From Streptomyces cucumeris (GTDB lineage: Bacteria; Actinomycetota; Actinomycetes; Streptomycetales; Streptomycetaceae): DNA of 64,000 nucleotides. The position numbers were made by a program, and so were the translations under genes. Where the stretch lies: positions 53,506-117,505 of the forward strand of contig NZ_JANCLX010000028.1 of assembly GCF_024295805.1 (NCBI RefSeq), given 5' to 3'. Numbering within the stretch: position 1 is the stretch's first letter; every line of letters begins with the position of its first letter. Below are positions 43,478 through 52,973 of this stretch, one piece after another. The notes below the pieces were generated by a model. That model made no database searches. It was not told where the DNA came from and was given only the letters and a program-made list of their open reading frames with translations.

Positions 43478-43751
43478 GGTTCACCCCCGCGGACGCGGGG
43501 AGCACCGCTGAGCGAACATCGCCAGTGCTGCGTTGATCGGTTCACCCCCGCGTCGGCGGGGAGCACACACGCCGAGCGGTTTTGGCGCCCGTTCCGATCG
43601 GTTCACCCCCGCGTCCGCGGGGGTGTTCCGGCCCCCGGTCAACGCGGCCGGGGGTTGTCGCTGTGGTCCCCGCCGACGCGGGGGTGTTCCGCTCCTGGAC
43701 GCGGCCGGATGCGAGGGGCCGGGGTGGTCCCCACCGACGCGGGGACGTTCC
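43478..43751. CRISPR. Type I-E CRISPR array with inverted halves joined by a chimeric repeat
   Basis: Five 28-30 bp repeats separated by four 33-bp spacers: repeats at 43478-43505, 43539-43566, 43600-43629, 43663-43690, 43724-43751. Repeats 1-2 begin GGTTCACCCCCGCG and end GGGGAGCAC. Repeats 4-5 begin GTGGTCCCC and end GTTCC, i.e. the opposite orientation of the same I-E consensus. Repeat 3 starts like repeat 1 and ends like repeat 4, making a 30-bp near-palindrome. The last repeat is degenerate. No cas gene is in the window. Confidence 0.88.
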
Positions 43752-44013
43752 GCCGAGATCTTGCCACCGTCAACGACGGCGAAGAGGACGCGATGGCAGA
43801 CAGGGGTGGCGAGCGATGGAGGCAACCGTCCCAGCGTCTGCTTTCGGATTGTTGCGGTGCGGCAGTCTCTGGGGTCGAGATCGTCGATCAGCTTGGAGAG
43901 CGGGAAGGGAAGCCGTGGCTGACTGGCCCGCTGACCGGGAAAAGCCAGGGCTCAAGAATGGCAGGCGGCGAGCCAGCCACAGACAGTGAAGATCACGATC
44001 TACAGCTGGAGTA

Positions 44014-45105
44014 TCAGGCGACATCCAGGATGATTCCCCTTTCCTCGAATGCACCCTTGAGATTTCCGTGAATGAATTCATGCGCTTGAGTGTTGAATTT
44101 TAGATAGGCATCCATATGCGCCAGGCAAATCACTTTGTAGGCTTCGGTAGCATGCCAGTTCGGGCACAGATCCGAGAAGGCCGGCATGGAGGCGAGGGCT
44201 GAGAGATCGGTTCCCTGGGCTTCGATCACCCCGCCCGCTTCCCACATGGGCCGATAGAACTCATAGAGCTCTTCGGCGTTCTCTCCCCAATGGAAGTGAC
44301 TGGCGCCGCTGAGGGATGCGAATCTCTTCGGGGAATGGAGCCTTGCGTGAAGTTCACGCAGATCGGAGAGTACGAGCATCCCGTCCGGGTCGCCGGCGAG
44401 GATGAAGGTGGGCACGGCACGGTCCCAGTCGAGGCGCAGGAGGGAGGTCTGAAACGCGGTCTGGGGGAAGGGACCGTGAGTGCCGTAGCTTGGCGCCGCC
44501 GCGACAGTGGCATTGAATCTGGAGTCGTACGCGTTGGTGGTGAGCGTCGTCCACCCTCCGAGTGACACCCCGCAGGTTCCGATGTTCTGGGGATCGATGA
44601 CTGCCGTGATCGCCGTGTCGACGCCGGCGAGCACGTGGTCGACGGTGAGCACGACATCGAGTGGGCGAGTGGCGCAGGTCTCCTCGTCCGACATGCGGTG
44701 AGGACTCGCCCCGCTGTCACCGGCAGAGGCATCGAGAATCAGATCCGTCTGGGTGTCGCCGGTGTGGTCCGGTGCCACGACGACGTATCCGTGGCTCGCG
44801 AGGTGCGTAGCCATGTACGCGGCTTCACGGCGGTGGCCTCCGGTGCTGTGGGAGTAGACGACCAGTGGGAAGAACCCTTCCCCAGGTGCAACGTCGCGCA
44901 GGGCGGCCTGGGTGGCCTCGGGCATTCCAGGGGCCGGAACATAACGGTCGATCAGTGCAACGTCACGGTCTTTTCCGGTGAACTCGGCTGCGGCCGGGTA
45001 CCACATCTCAATGGCCAAGGTACGGCCCTGGCGGTCGGGGTCTTCGATATGTGCCGTGCGGACGCCGACGGGAGCAGCCCCACGGGTAAAAGGATCATAC
45101 GACAT
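44014..45105 (-). CDS. PAF-acetylhydrolase/dienelactone-hydrolase-like esterase
   Basis: A 363-residue alpha/beta hydrolase. FFPLVVYSHSTGGHRREA supplies the oxyanion loop, GTCGVSLGGWTT the nucleophile Ser in GxSxG, FILAGDPDGM the Asp, and GASHFHWGE the His. The N-terminus (IEMWYPAAAEFTG) is typical of platelet-activating-factor acetylhydrolase-like enzymes. The ATG at 45105 has no ribosome-binding site, but TATTCT lies six bases upstream, so transcription may start at the ATG (leaderless). No signal peptide; probably cytoplasmic. Confidence 0.8.
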   Translation of the reverse strand: MSYDPFTRGAAPVGVRTAHIEDPDRQGRTLAIEMWYPAAAEFTGKDRDVALIDRYVPAPGMPEATQAALRDVAPGEGFFPLVVYSHSTGGHRREAAYMATHLASHGYVVVAPDHTGDTQTDLILDASAGDSGASPHRMSDEETCATRPLDVVLTVDHVLAGVDTAITAVIDPQNIGTCGVSLGGWTTLTTNAYDSRFNATVAAAPSYGTHGPFPQTAFQTSLLRLDWDRAVPTFILAGDPDGMLVLSDLRELHARLHSPKRFASLSGASHFHWGENAEELYEFYRPMWEAGGVIEAQGTDLSALASMPAFSDLCPNWHATEAYKVICLAHMDAYLKFNTQAHEFIHGNLKGAFEERGIILDVA

Positions 45106-45184
45106 GAAGGGAGAATAAGCGCTGGTCACTGTCGTGGCCAGCGAACCCACCTTCCATGACCCGATGACTGGCATGTGAGTCTTT

Positions 45185-45361
45185 GAATTACTCCTCGTAC
45201 TGGCCGTAGCCGTCTTGTTCGCCACCGTCGCCGCGGCCACATCCTTCGCCCTGGCCCGCTGGGACGGTGCGACGATCCCAGCAGCCTTCACCCGCAGCGG
45301 CGTCACGTTCACCGCGTGCCTCACCCTGTGCCTTGCGGTTGTCTCTGCGATCGACCGATGA
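45185..45361 (+). CDS. Short membrane protein, start lost or non-standard
   Basis: A frame of 58 codons reading LLLVLAVAVLFATVAAATS, ATIPAAFTRSGVTF, LTLCLAVVSAIDR, resembling a widespread small two-helix Streptomyces membrane protein. No ATG/GTG is in frame after the preceding stop, so it is either a relic or uses a rare start. It contains a TTA codon. Confidence 0.35.
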   Translation, partial: ELLLVLAVAVLFATVAAATSFALARWDGATIPAAFTRSGVTFTACLTLCLAVVSAIDR

Positions 45362-45425
45362 GACACGGGCCTTCGCACATACCGCTCAGCGCCACATGGC
45401 CTAATACTCGAACTAGAATCAAACG

Positions 45426-45899
45426 GTGGGTGTGGAGGAAGAGTGGCGGTCCAAGGCCGGGCCGTGGGCGCGGGCGACGCTGCCTGACGGCCAGGAGCTT
45501 GATGTCGTGGTGACCTCCCGCCACCGCTCACGCGACGGGGCCTGGTGGTACGAATGCGAGGCCATCCTCCCGGCCCGGCACGAAGCAGCCGACGGCGCCA
45601 CCAAGCCGACGGGCGCGCCCACCCCGATCAGCGTCCAGGCCGAGCGCATCACGCCGATCCCCGGTGAGGACTACTCGACGCTGCCGACGGAGGGAGCGGT
45701 GGCGGGCCGACAGTGGGTACTGCAGAAAACCCACCAATACAGCGAGGACTCCCCCTCCCGGCGCCTGCACCGCCGTGACTGCTGGCAGGCCCGGGACAGC
45801 CATACCTGCATCACCACCGAACAGGCCATGCTGCTGTGCGCGGACCAAAAGGTCGCGATCTGCGATGTTTGTCGACCTGATCGTGCCCTGAGGTGCTGA
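45426..45899 (+). CDS. DUF6233-like protein
   Basis: A 157-residue protein. Blocks LPDGQELDVVVTSR, AWWYECEAILP, ITPIPGEDYSTLPT, RLHRRDCWQARD and AICDVCRPDRALR match the Streptomyces DUF6233 family. The paired Cys/His at the C-terminus may bind zinc. Function unknown; often encoded on plasmids and chromosome arms. Starts at GTG 45426 or 45432 both lack a clear ribosome-binding site. Confidence 0.7.
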   Translation: MGVEEEWRSKAGPWARATLPDGQELDVVVTSRHRSRDGAWWYECEAILPARHEAADGATKPTGAPTPISVQAERITPIPGEDYSTLPTEGAVAGRQWVLQKTHQYSEDSPSRRLHRRDCWQARDSHTCITTEQAMLLCADQKVAICDVCRPDRALRC

Positions 45900-46181
45900 G
45901 CAGGAGCGCTTTGCGGGCACGCCGCCGGCAACCTGGATGCGGCACCATCTGTGGAGAGGAGCGCGAGCGGCGGGGCCTGGGAAACCCCTTATTCGTCTCA
46001 ACGCATCGTGCCATCACCGGGATTCACCCTCCGGGCCGCACTGCGGGGGGCGTCAACGGCGGCATTCGACGTCTCTTACAGAGTTCGGGACCGGCGGGTG
46101 GCCGTCGCCGCGTACTGTCACCCTCAGGCCTGTGCAGTGACCGAACGGTCACACGGTGTCGTACCTGGGGAGGGGTCGAAC

Positions 46182-47969
46182 ATGGTGAACGCCCGGACGT
46201 ATCCGCTGTGGCAGCAGCTCATCGCTACTGAAGGGCTGCCAGACGAAGCGCTCCCCGCAGTGGTCGAGGCACTATGCACGACTTCCCGCGCCTTCTATGG
46301 CGTCGACAACCGTGGCGAGGAGTGGCGCAAGAGGGCTCTCGCGACTGCGCTGCCCGCCCTCGTGCAGCGCGCAACCGACCCGGCGCTGCGTCGGCGTGTC
46401 CTGGAACAGGCCGACGACAAGCAGGTTGCTGACCTCGCCGATCAGGGCGTGGTCACGGCCGCTGACCTGCCCGTGATCCTGCGGAGTCACCGTCCGACAC
46501 CAGGGCTGGTCATCGGGCTGGCCCGGCATCCCGGCCAGGTCGATGACGCGATCAGCCTGCTTCCGCAGCTGCACGACACCGATCTCAAGCGGGTTGTCGA
46601 CGACTGGAACCCGAACCGCTACCGCCGCAACGCGGAGCCGTTCCCGCCTATGCCCCAGGCCCTTTTCGATGCAGTACTGGAGTACGCCCTAGGCCCGCTT
46701 GCCCGCCTCCTGCGACACCCCGGCCAGCACGAGAGGTGGGGGATCTCCGGACATCCCACGCTGGACCTTCCCCTCGAGTTCGGTGAGGGTGCTCCCTGGC
46801 GCATCCTCGCCACCTGCCCTGACCGGTGGCCCACACTGGTCCGACACCCCGTCTTTGGCACGGCTGTCCAGCACCTCCTGCTGGACCATGCTGAAGTGGA
46901 GGCGCGCCGCACCCGCATGGCGGTCTCGGGCGGCGAGTCTCTCTCTTGCGGCGAGCAGGATGCCCCGGCTGAACGGCCGGAGCCTGCGCCAGCTCTGGGC
47001 CCCGGTCTGCTGCGGGCCTGTCTGCCCGCTCTGTGTCTACCGGAGATGGCCGGCCTGCCCAAGCCGAGCGTGACTGCCCGTCATCGGCTCCACCGCATTG
47101 CTGAACGGGTCCGCTACAACCCCAGCGTCATGGACATCGCGGCCGAGCAACTGCACGCGGCCGCCGACGAATGTGTGCGCCGCGGACGCCTGCTCGCTCC
47201 GCCTCGTATGTCGACGAACGAATTCCGCGGCGACATCATCACCGTGGCCCAGGACCTGGCCCGGCTCAGCGCTAACCCCAAGCACCTGGCCAAGGCATGT
47301 GCCCTGCTCACCATGCTGGAACAGCCAGCCGTCGTCTCCGCACCCCCCAGCCCCCGGCTGTCTCGCTTCACTGAAGGCACCGATCTACTCAGCCCGGTCC
47401 GCCTCCTGGAGAGCAACTTCCAGCACCGGCGGGTCGCCGCGCTGCTCTTCCTTGCCGGTAACCCGCACACACCGCGCATCGCGGTCACAGAGACACTCCC
47501 CACGCTGCATCCGCTCGAACTCTCCTGGATCGGGCACCAGAGCGACGTCCCTTGCTGGCTGCACACGGCCGCGGCCGCTCTCGCTCCGGCCGACGACACC
47601 GAAGCCGTGCTGCGGCTACTGACCGACGATGAACTCGACCGTCATCCCGACCCCTGCGCGGTGCTCCAGTCGTGGCTCGACGCTCCTGAAACCGACGGCT
47701 TGTGGACCTCCGGCGACGTGTACCGTTCCATCCTCGACTCCCGCCACCACACCCTGCACCACCTGCGCCAGCTGCCCGCTGACGAAGTTCTCATCCGCAC
47801 CGAAGCCAACATCGCCGTGCCCCACCTGCTCGCCCAGTGCGGCACTCAGCCAGAGCGCTGGCACACCCTGCTCAAGGCTCTCGACTACGGTCCCACCGAC
47901 GAAAAGATCACCTTCGGACAGCTGCTCGACATGCTCGCATCCCAGCCGGAACCCATCACCCCGGCATAA
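46182..47969 (+). CDS. Large helical protein of unknown function
   Basis: A 595-residue protein, Leu/Ala/His-rich and largely helical, with recurring short motifs that suggest HEAT- or ARM-like repeats (LRRRVLEQADDKQVADLADQ, HRRVAALLFLAGNPHTPR). No catalytic motif, signal peptide or membrane segment. GGGGAGGGG precedes the ATG at 46182; upstream sequence in the frame is Arg/Ser-rich and unlikely to be translated. No operon partner is evident. Confidence 0.65.
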   Translation: MVNARTYPLWQQLIATEGLPDEALPAVVEALCTTSRAFYGVDNRGEEWRKRALATALPALVQRATDPALRRRVLEQADDKQVADLADQGVVTAADLPVILRSHRPTPGLVIGLARHPGQVDDAISLLPQLHDTDLKRVVDDWNPNRYRRNAEPFPPMPQALFDAVLEYALGPLARLLRHPGQHERWGISGHPTLDLPLEFGEGAPWRILATCPDRWPTLVRHPVFGTAVQHLLLDHAEVEARRTRMAVSGGESLSCGEQDAPAERPEPAPALGPGLLRACLPALCLPEMAGLPKPSVTARHRLHRIAERVRYNPSVMDIAAEQLHAAADECVRRGRLLAPPRMSTNEFRGDIITVAQDLARLSANPKHLAKACALLTMLEQPAVVSAPPSPRLSRFTEGTDLLSPVRLLESNFQHRRVAALLFLAGNPHTPRIAVTETLPTLHPLELSWIGHQSDVPCWLHTAAAALAPADDTEAVLRLLTDDELDRHPDPCAVLQSWLDAPETDGLWTSGDVYRSILDSRHHTLHHLRQLPADEVLIRTEANIAVPHLLAQCGTQPERWHTLLKALDYGPTDEKITFGQLLDMLASQPEPITPA

Positions 47970-48423
47970 CCCTCCCTAACCATCGGCACAGGTACAGCAA
48001 GCCTCCCCCGATGGCCTGGCGTAGGCATCGTCGGGCACGTCTGCTGCAGGGGACGTGGCGCGCTTGGTGCCCGTGACTGCCGGACTGTCGGGATGAAGCT
48101 GGTGCGAGCCGGACATCTAGCGCCCGCGGTGTTACGCAGTTAACAATCTTGGTGACGAAGCGTCATCCAGGGGTGGGAACTGAGCAGGGGGAGAAGCATG
48201 GGCGTGTTGTGGCCGTTGGAGCCTGCGACAGAGGCGAAGCACCGGCCGTACCAGGTGTTCTACGACCCATGGTGGCCGACCCTGCTGCAACCCCCGGACG
48301 ATCACCCCAGCAGCAGCGCCGGGCGCGGCAACACCGGGAGAAGCGGGCAATTGGGCCCGACCGGTGGTGTCAGAGCATCAGCCCAGTCGGTCAGGTCCTG
48401 GCGTGCGGTCCATGGGGGCCCAG
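47970..48423. other. Gene-free stretch
   Basis: No supported gene. It precedes the coupling-ATPase pseudogene and probably holds its promoter. Confidence 0.35.
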
Positions 48424-50415
48424 ATGGGTACTGAGCAAGATGATCAGATGTCGGGGTGGCCACCGCGGCCTGTCTCTCAGCCGCCCGATCGCCTGGTGCC
48501 GCCGCCCGTGCCTTGGGGTCCGGGTCTCCCTCCTCCACCACCGCATCCGCCCGTGGGCCCAGGCTCTGTCCGCAGGGGCGGGACGGGAGTGCAGACAGCT
48601 GGGGAGCGCTTCGTCTCCTGGCTGGAGTCGCCCCGTCCAGCGGCCCCTTTAGGGGTGTGGCGGTACGGGTTACATGTCAAAAGGGCCTCGACACCTGGCG
48701 GGTGGCTCGTGGTGCGCGCGTTCACCGGAGTCGTGTGCACCTGGCTCGTGTGGGGCCTGATCAATAACGGGTATCTCGGAAGCATCTGGTACGCCCCTTT
48801 GAAATACGCGCTCGAAAACCCCACGGACGTCAGTGAGCTGATATAGGTCGTCCGTGGTTACTACGTTCTACTCCTGGGTTTAGTGGCCACGTTCTTCGGC
48901 TGGCTCGGAGGCTGGCGCCAGGTATGGCGCCGCTATGTGTTGCCGGCCTCGAAGCGCCTGTGGGACCCCGTTCCCGGACAGTCGGGGCCCACATCGCCCA
49001 GTGGCTTGGCCCAATGGCCCGAACTTCGTGCGGCAGGTGCGCATGCCGCTGCGGACCGGCTGATCTCCGATGCCCGCTCCGGGTCGATGAGTGATGTGGA
49101 TTTTGCGCGCATCGCCCACTCGTGGACTATGGTGCGAATCGGCCGGATGCCACTGGCAGACTTCACCGACACCGTCCTCCGGCTCGGCGCCGCCGCGTGG
49201 ACGCACCCTTCCGGCGCGCGAGATCTGCCACGGCGGACCGCGGCGCACGACCTGATGACCGGGCAGGTGCGGATCGGTACCGCGGTCCAGGAGCCGGGCG
49301 ACACGCCCGCGCACGGTGGCTTCGGTCTCGCCCTGAGCCCTGCCGAGCTGGGGACTTCCGTTCTGGCAATTGGGCCTTCCCGCTCGGGACAGACTACTCA
49401 ACTGGTCCGCCCCATCATCGAAGCGCTGTGTCTGCAGGCACTCGCCCGAACAACGACCATCATCGCTGTGGGAACAGGAACGGAGCCCGCCGTGCCGGAC
49501 GACGCCTTCGACATCGTCATCAGGCCGGGCGACCCTCGATCACTGCATGACTTCGATATCTACGGGGGCACCGACGACTCCCAGCAAGCGGCAACCATCC
49601 TCGCCGAGGCTCTGGTCGGTGACCTGCCCAGTACCACCGGCCCCATGGCTCACGCCGTCCCGCGCGCCGCGACCGCACTCGCCGAACTCCTCGGGCCATT
49701 CCAGGCAGCTCATCACCGCTTCCCTCACGTGTCAGAGCTCCACGAACTCCTCAACGGCAGCCAGGACGCGATCGACTCGCTCCGCAATGCTCTCGAAGCC
49801 GCCGGTCAGGATTCACATCTGCGCGTCCTCGACAAGAGGGGTCGAGAAACCGACGCCGGTGAAATGATCAGGGCATTGCTGCGCGATCGGGTCGCCACAC
49901 TGGAGCCGCTCCTCACTCCCTGTACCGATGCGCCGCCGTTCCTTCTCGGCGCAGCCCTGCAAGAGCCTCAGCGCATCCGCATCGACCTGCCCGCCTCCGG
50001 CTTCGCCAAGGCCTCTGATGTCACAGCCCGCCTCGTCCTGGCCCAGTTCAACACCTACGCGGCCACGCGCCCGGACCAGACTGCTTTCGCTTTCCTCGTG
50101 CTCGACGTAGCCGCGCAAGCCATCACTCCAGGGAGCCTCCGCGGTGTGCAGCGTCTCCGTGCCGCCCATGCCGGCGTTCTCCTCACCCTCCAGCTCCTCG
50201 ATGACATTCCGGAGTCTTTGCACGTTCCACTACTCGAAGCGGTCGGCTGCCTCGTCTGCTGGCCGGGTCTGAGCCCAAGGGATGCCCAGCGGATCAATCA
50301 CAAGCGGCCCAACCCATATCTGACGTCCTCCATCCCTTCGGACCTCAGCCTTGTCTCGATGCCTTCGGACCACGGATACATGGCCGCCCCACTCCTGACC
50401 CGCTTGCACGGTTAG
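48424..50415 (+). pseudogene. Conjugation-type coupling ATPase split by an in-frame TAG, with degenerate Walker A
   Basis: Two same-frame segments (48424-48846 and 48847-50415) are separated only by TAG at 48844-48846. Read through, they form one protein: Pro-rich cytoplasmic leader (PRPAAPLGVWRYG), a first membrane helix (TGVVCTWLVWGLI), then GYYVLLLGLVATFFGWLGG and WRQVWRRYVLPA, followed by the ATPase. That order matches Streptomyces VirD4/TraD-type ATP-binding proteins. The P-loop reads GPSRSGQTTQ, with Gln where Lys is needed. DFDIYGGTDD and AFLVLDVAAQAI (Walker B region) are kept. With both lesions it is unlikely to pump DNA. An internal GTG at 48883 could give the second part alone. Confidence 0.7.
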
Positions 50416-50469
50416 TGTGGGGACGGGCGACAATTCATGCACTCATCCCGGAGCGTGCTCGTTCCTCCG

Positions 50470-50915
50470 GAGTAGTGCGAATCGCTCGGGTGACGCCACG
50501 GCTCGGCGTGGTTGGCGGGGTGGACCCAGTTCATCTGCCGGTCGGTGAGGACATCCAGGCGCGGGCTGGGAGTGAAGTGCGCGGGGGCCGCGCGCCGCAG
50601 CGCATACGGCCCGGCGAGGTGGGGGTAGGCCCAGGCGCGCTCGACGACGTCGCTGACGCGGTCGAGGTCCCAGCCGAGGCACTCAGCGAGGAAGTCAGCA
50701 GTGAGCGGGCGGCCGGCGTGGGCGAGCGCGTTGAGGAAAGCGACGGCGTCCGTGTCGGTGCCGGAGCGGGCTCGGTCGGGAACTGGGCGTCGAAGTAGCG
50801 GGGGTGGTCGTCGGCGTCGGCGGCATACGAGGCGAGGTCTACCGGGTGGACGTCGAGGCGATGGGCGAGTTCGAGCACGACGTGCAGCGGCTGGTTGAGC
50901 AGGAAAGTCAAGGGC
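50470..50915 (-). pseudogene. Frameshifted unknown gene
   Basis: Two adjacent minus-strand frames each give half a sensible protein: LTFLLNQPLHVVLELAHRLD with HPVDLASYAADADDHPRYFD, then after a shift near 50780 DAVAFLNALAHAGRPLTADF, VVERAWAYPHLAGPYALRR and PSPRLDVLTDRQ. The N-terminus is also cut off by the 50923-50972 hairpin. The parent looks like a helical, plasmid-associated Streptomyces protein. Confidence 0.55.
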
Positions 50916-50922
50916 GATGTTG

Positions 50923-50972
50923 CTCGTGAAGCTCTGCCCGGAGAACACATTCTTCGGGCAGAGCTTCACGAG
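50923..50972. repeat. 50-bp near-perfect hairpin palindrome
   Basis: 18-bp perfect arms (50923-50940 with 50955-50972), continued by a G-T wobble and four more pairs, leave a CACA tetraloop at 50946-50949. No T-run follows. It lies where a pseudogene is truncated, so it may be a mobile-element end, a recombination site or a terminator. Confidence 0.6.
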
Positions 50973-51022
50973 TACCAGGCTGCCTAGGAACTGAGCCCGT
51001 TAACAACCTGCATGGTCGCGCC

Positions 51023-51052
51023 TAGGTGTATTGCCCACCAACGTTGTTGACA
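51023..51052 (-). pseudogene. IS481 transposase C-terminal scrap
   Basis: Ten codons, VNNVGGQYT and a stop at 51023-51025, the standard IS481-family C-terminus; compare VNNATGRYT at 22553. Nothing further upstream is recognisable. Confidence 0.5.
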
Positions 51053-51178
51053 GGTCAGCCAGGGCCTCGGTCGTAGTGGAGAAGACGGATGTGCTGGAGT
51101 AGTGGCTGACCGCGACGGAGGGCGGCCGGGCCGGCTCGCACGGTCAGGGGCAGCTGCGGCCTTCAACGAGCGGGCGGC

Positions 51179-51646
51179 TCATTCTTCGGACTTGCGTCGG
51201 GCTGTCCAGGCGCTCGCGTCCTGGCCGTAGCGCGTGAGGAAGCGTGCGAATTGCAAGCGGTCCGCGCTGTCCCAGTTCGCGGTGATCTCCTCGAAAGCGC
51301 GACGCTGCTCGGTGGCGTAGGCCCTGCGCGCGGACTCTCCCTCGTCGGTGAGTTCGAGCAGGCTGCTGCGCCCGTCCTGCTGAGAAGCGACGCGACGGAG
51401 CAGTCCCTCGGCTAGGCATGCAGCGATGGCACGGCTGGCGACCGGCTGAGCGACGCCCATCTCCTCGGCGACACCCCCCACCGTGATCCGGCCTGCCGCG
51501 TCGCTGACCACGTTCAAGACGAGGTTGCGGGTCAGGTCCCCGCGTCCGGAGCCCACGCGCCTGCGCAACCGGGACAGCGCCGGGCCCACGTTGTCGAGAA
51601 GCGCGTCGTCGGCGGGCGCAGGCTGTCCTTGACTGGTCACACCCAT
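51179..51646 (-). CDS. MarR-family regulator
   Basis: A 155-residue winged-helix regulator. RITVGGVAEEMGVAQPVASR is the recognition helix region, and RVASQQDGRSSLLELTDEG the wing with the conserved Asp/Arg. It is divergent from the amidohydrolase gene, and a perfect 7-3-7 palindrome lies in the gap, so it probably represses that gene and itself. Confidence 0.88.
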   Translation of the reverse strand: MGVTSQGQPAPADDALLDNVGPALSRLRRRVGSGRGDLTRNLVLNVVSDAAGRITVGGVAEEMGVAQPVASRAIAACLAEGLLRRVASQQDGRSSLLELTDEGESARRAYATEQRRAFEEITANWDSADRLQFARFLTRYGQDASAWTARRKSEE

Positions 51647-51667
51647 AATCTACGACACGCCAGATCG

Positions 51668-51684
51668 ACATGCGTAGCGCATGT
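51668..51684. promoter_or_regulatory. MarR-type operator palindrome
   Basis: ACATGCG-TAG-CGCATGT, a perfect 17-bp dyad, centred between the MarR start (51646) and the amidohydrolase start (51738). Placement and symmetry fit a MarR dimer site. Confidence 0.7.
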
Positions 51685-51737
51685 ACATGACTTAGGGTAT
51701 GGATTATTGGGTTGGTCCACCGAAGCGAGGCACGATC

Positions 51738-52973
51738 ATGAGCACTACCGCCATCACCGGCGCGCAGGTCTTCGACGGGGAGAAGTCACTCGGCGTCACC
51801 ACCGTCGTGATCGAAGGAGGCCGGATTGTCCAGGTCGGCGGCAGCGCCCCGGCCGGGGCCCGGATCATCGACGGAACCGGAGCGACGCTGCTGCCGGGCC
51901 TGATCGACGCACACGTCCACACCGACCGTGCCTCGCTCGCGCTGGCCCTGAAGTTCGGTGTCACCACCGAACTGGAAATGCAGGGCGCGAACACCCGCGA
52001 CCGGCGCACACCGATCAGCGAAGACGACTCGGTGGCCGATGTGCGCTCGTCCGGCTTTGCGCTGACCCCGCCCGGCGGGCACCCGAGCGAGCTGTTCCCC
52101 GAGGACTTCCACCCGGGCAAGCCCGCCGGCAGCGGACAGGGCGACGGGCCCCGGGGCGAGCCGCCCTACCACCCTGACGCCACCAGCCCCGAGGCTGCGG
52201 CAGCGTCCATCCCGCAGCTGCTCGCGCACGGCTCGGACTACATCAAGTTCATGATCGACGACGGCAGCGTCGAGGGGCACCCGGGCCTGCCCATGCTCGA
52301 CCAGGCCACCTTGAACGCCGGGGTGACCGCGGCCAAGAAGCACGGCGCGCTGACCGTCGCCCACACGCTGACCATCGACGCCACCCGCATGGCCATCGAG
52401 GCCGGCATCGACGGCCTGGTCCACCTGTTCGTCGAACCGGCCACCGACGACATCATCACGATGATCAAGGACGCCGGGGTATTCATCGTGCCCTGCACCG
52501 TGCTGAACGCCTCCATGATGGGCATCACCGGCGACCAGCTGGCCGACGACCCACGCGTGGCCTCCCGCCTGGACACCGATTGGGACGCCACCTTGCGCTC
52601 CTGCTTCGGCCACTACCCCCAGGGCAAGCTCCAGGACGTCCTGGACAGCGTCAAGGCCCTCGCCGACGCCGGAGTCGACCTGCTGGTGGGCACCGACGTC
52701 TCCCAGCCCATGCCGTTCCTCGGCGGTCTCGCCCACGGCGCCAGCGTCCACCAGGAGATGCAACACCTCGTGGCAGCCGGACTGACCCCTGCGTCCGCAC
52801 TGCGCGCGGCGACAGCCACGACCGCCCGCCGTTTCCACCTCTCCGACCGCGGCCGCATCGCCGAGGGCCTGCGCGCAGACCTGCTCCTGGTCGACGGTGA
52901 TCCCACCACCACCATCTCCGACACCCTCAACACCCGCGGGGTGTGGCGCCGCGGCACCCGCCTGGCCGCCTGA
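51738..52973 (+). CDS. Amidohydrolase-family metal-dependent hydrolase
   Basis: A 411-residue TIM-barrel amidohydrolase. LLPGLIDAHVHTDR carries the HxH metal pair, YIKFMIDDG the bridging Lys region, LTVAHTLTIDATRMAIEAG and DGLVHLF further His ligands, and LLVGTDVSQ the catalytic Asp. The C-terminal beta-domain ends GRIAEGLRADLLLVDGDPTT. The family is prolidase/imidazolonepropionase-like; substrate unknown. It is divergent from a MarR regulator, suggesting induction by a small compound. No signal peptide. Confidence 0.85.
   Translation: MSTTAITGAQVFDGEKSLGVTTVVIEGGRIVQVGGSAPAGARIIDGTGATLLPGLIDAHVHTDRASLALALKFGVTTELEMQGANTRDRRTPISEDDSVADVRSSGFALTPPGGHPSELFPEDFHPGKPAGSGQGDGPRGEPPYHPDATSPEAAAASIPQLLAHGSDYIKFMIDDGSVEGHPGLPMLDQATLNAGVTAAKKHGALTVAHTLTIDATRMAIEAGIDGLVHLFVEPATDDIITMIKDAGVFIVPCTVLNASMMGITGDQLADDPRVASRLDTDWDATLRSCFGHYPQGKLQDVLDSVKALADAGVDLLVGTDVSQPMPFLGGLAHGASVHQEMQHLVAAGLTPASALRAATATTARRFHLSDRGRIAEGLRADLLLVDGDPTTTISDTLNTRGVWRRGTRLAA

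Noticed and set aside
42917..44071. 384-residue plus-strand frame across the CRISPR array
   Set aside because: It reads through the array repeats and antisense to small membrane genes; repeated HPRVRG-like peptides come from the CRISPR repeats.
45106..45531. N-terminal extension of the esterase gene to 45531
   Set aside because: Low-complexity Thr/Ala sequence without similarity; the catalytic family starts near MSYDPFTRG and a -10-like TATTCT precedes that ATG.
48883..50415. Treating 48883-50415 as an independent complete gene
   Set aside because: Homologues have the upstream membrane helices in the same chain, and the upstream segment is in the same frame with only a TAG between.
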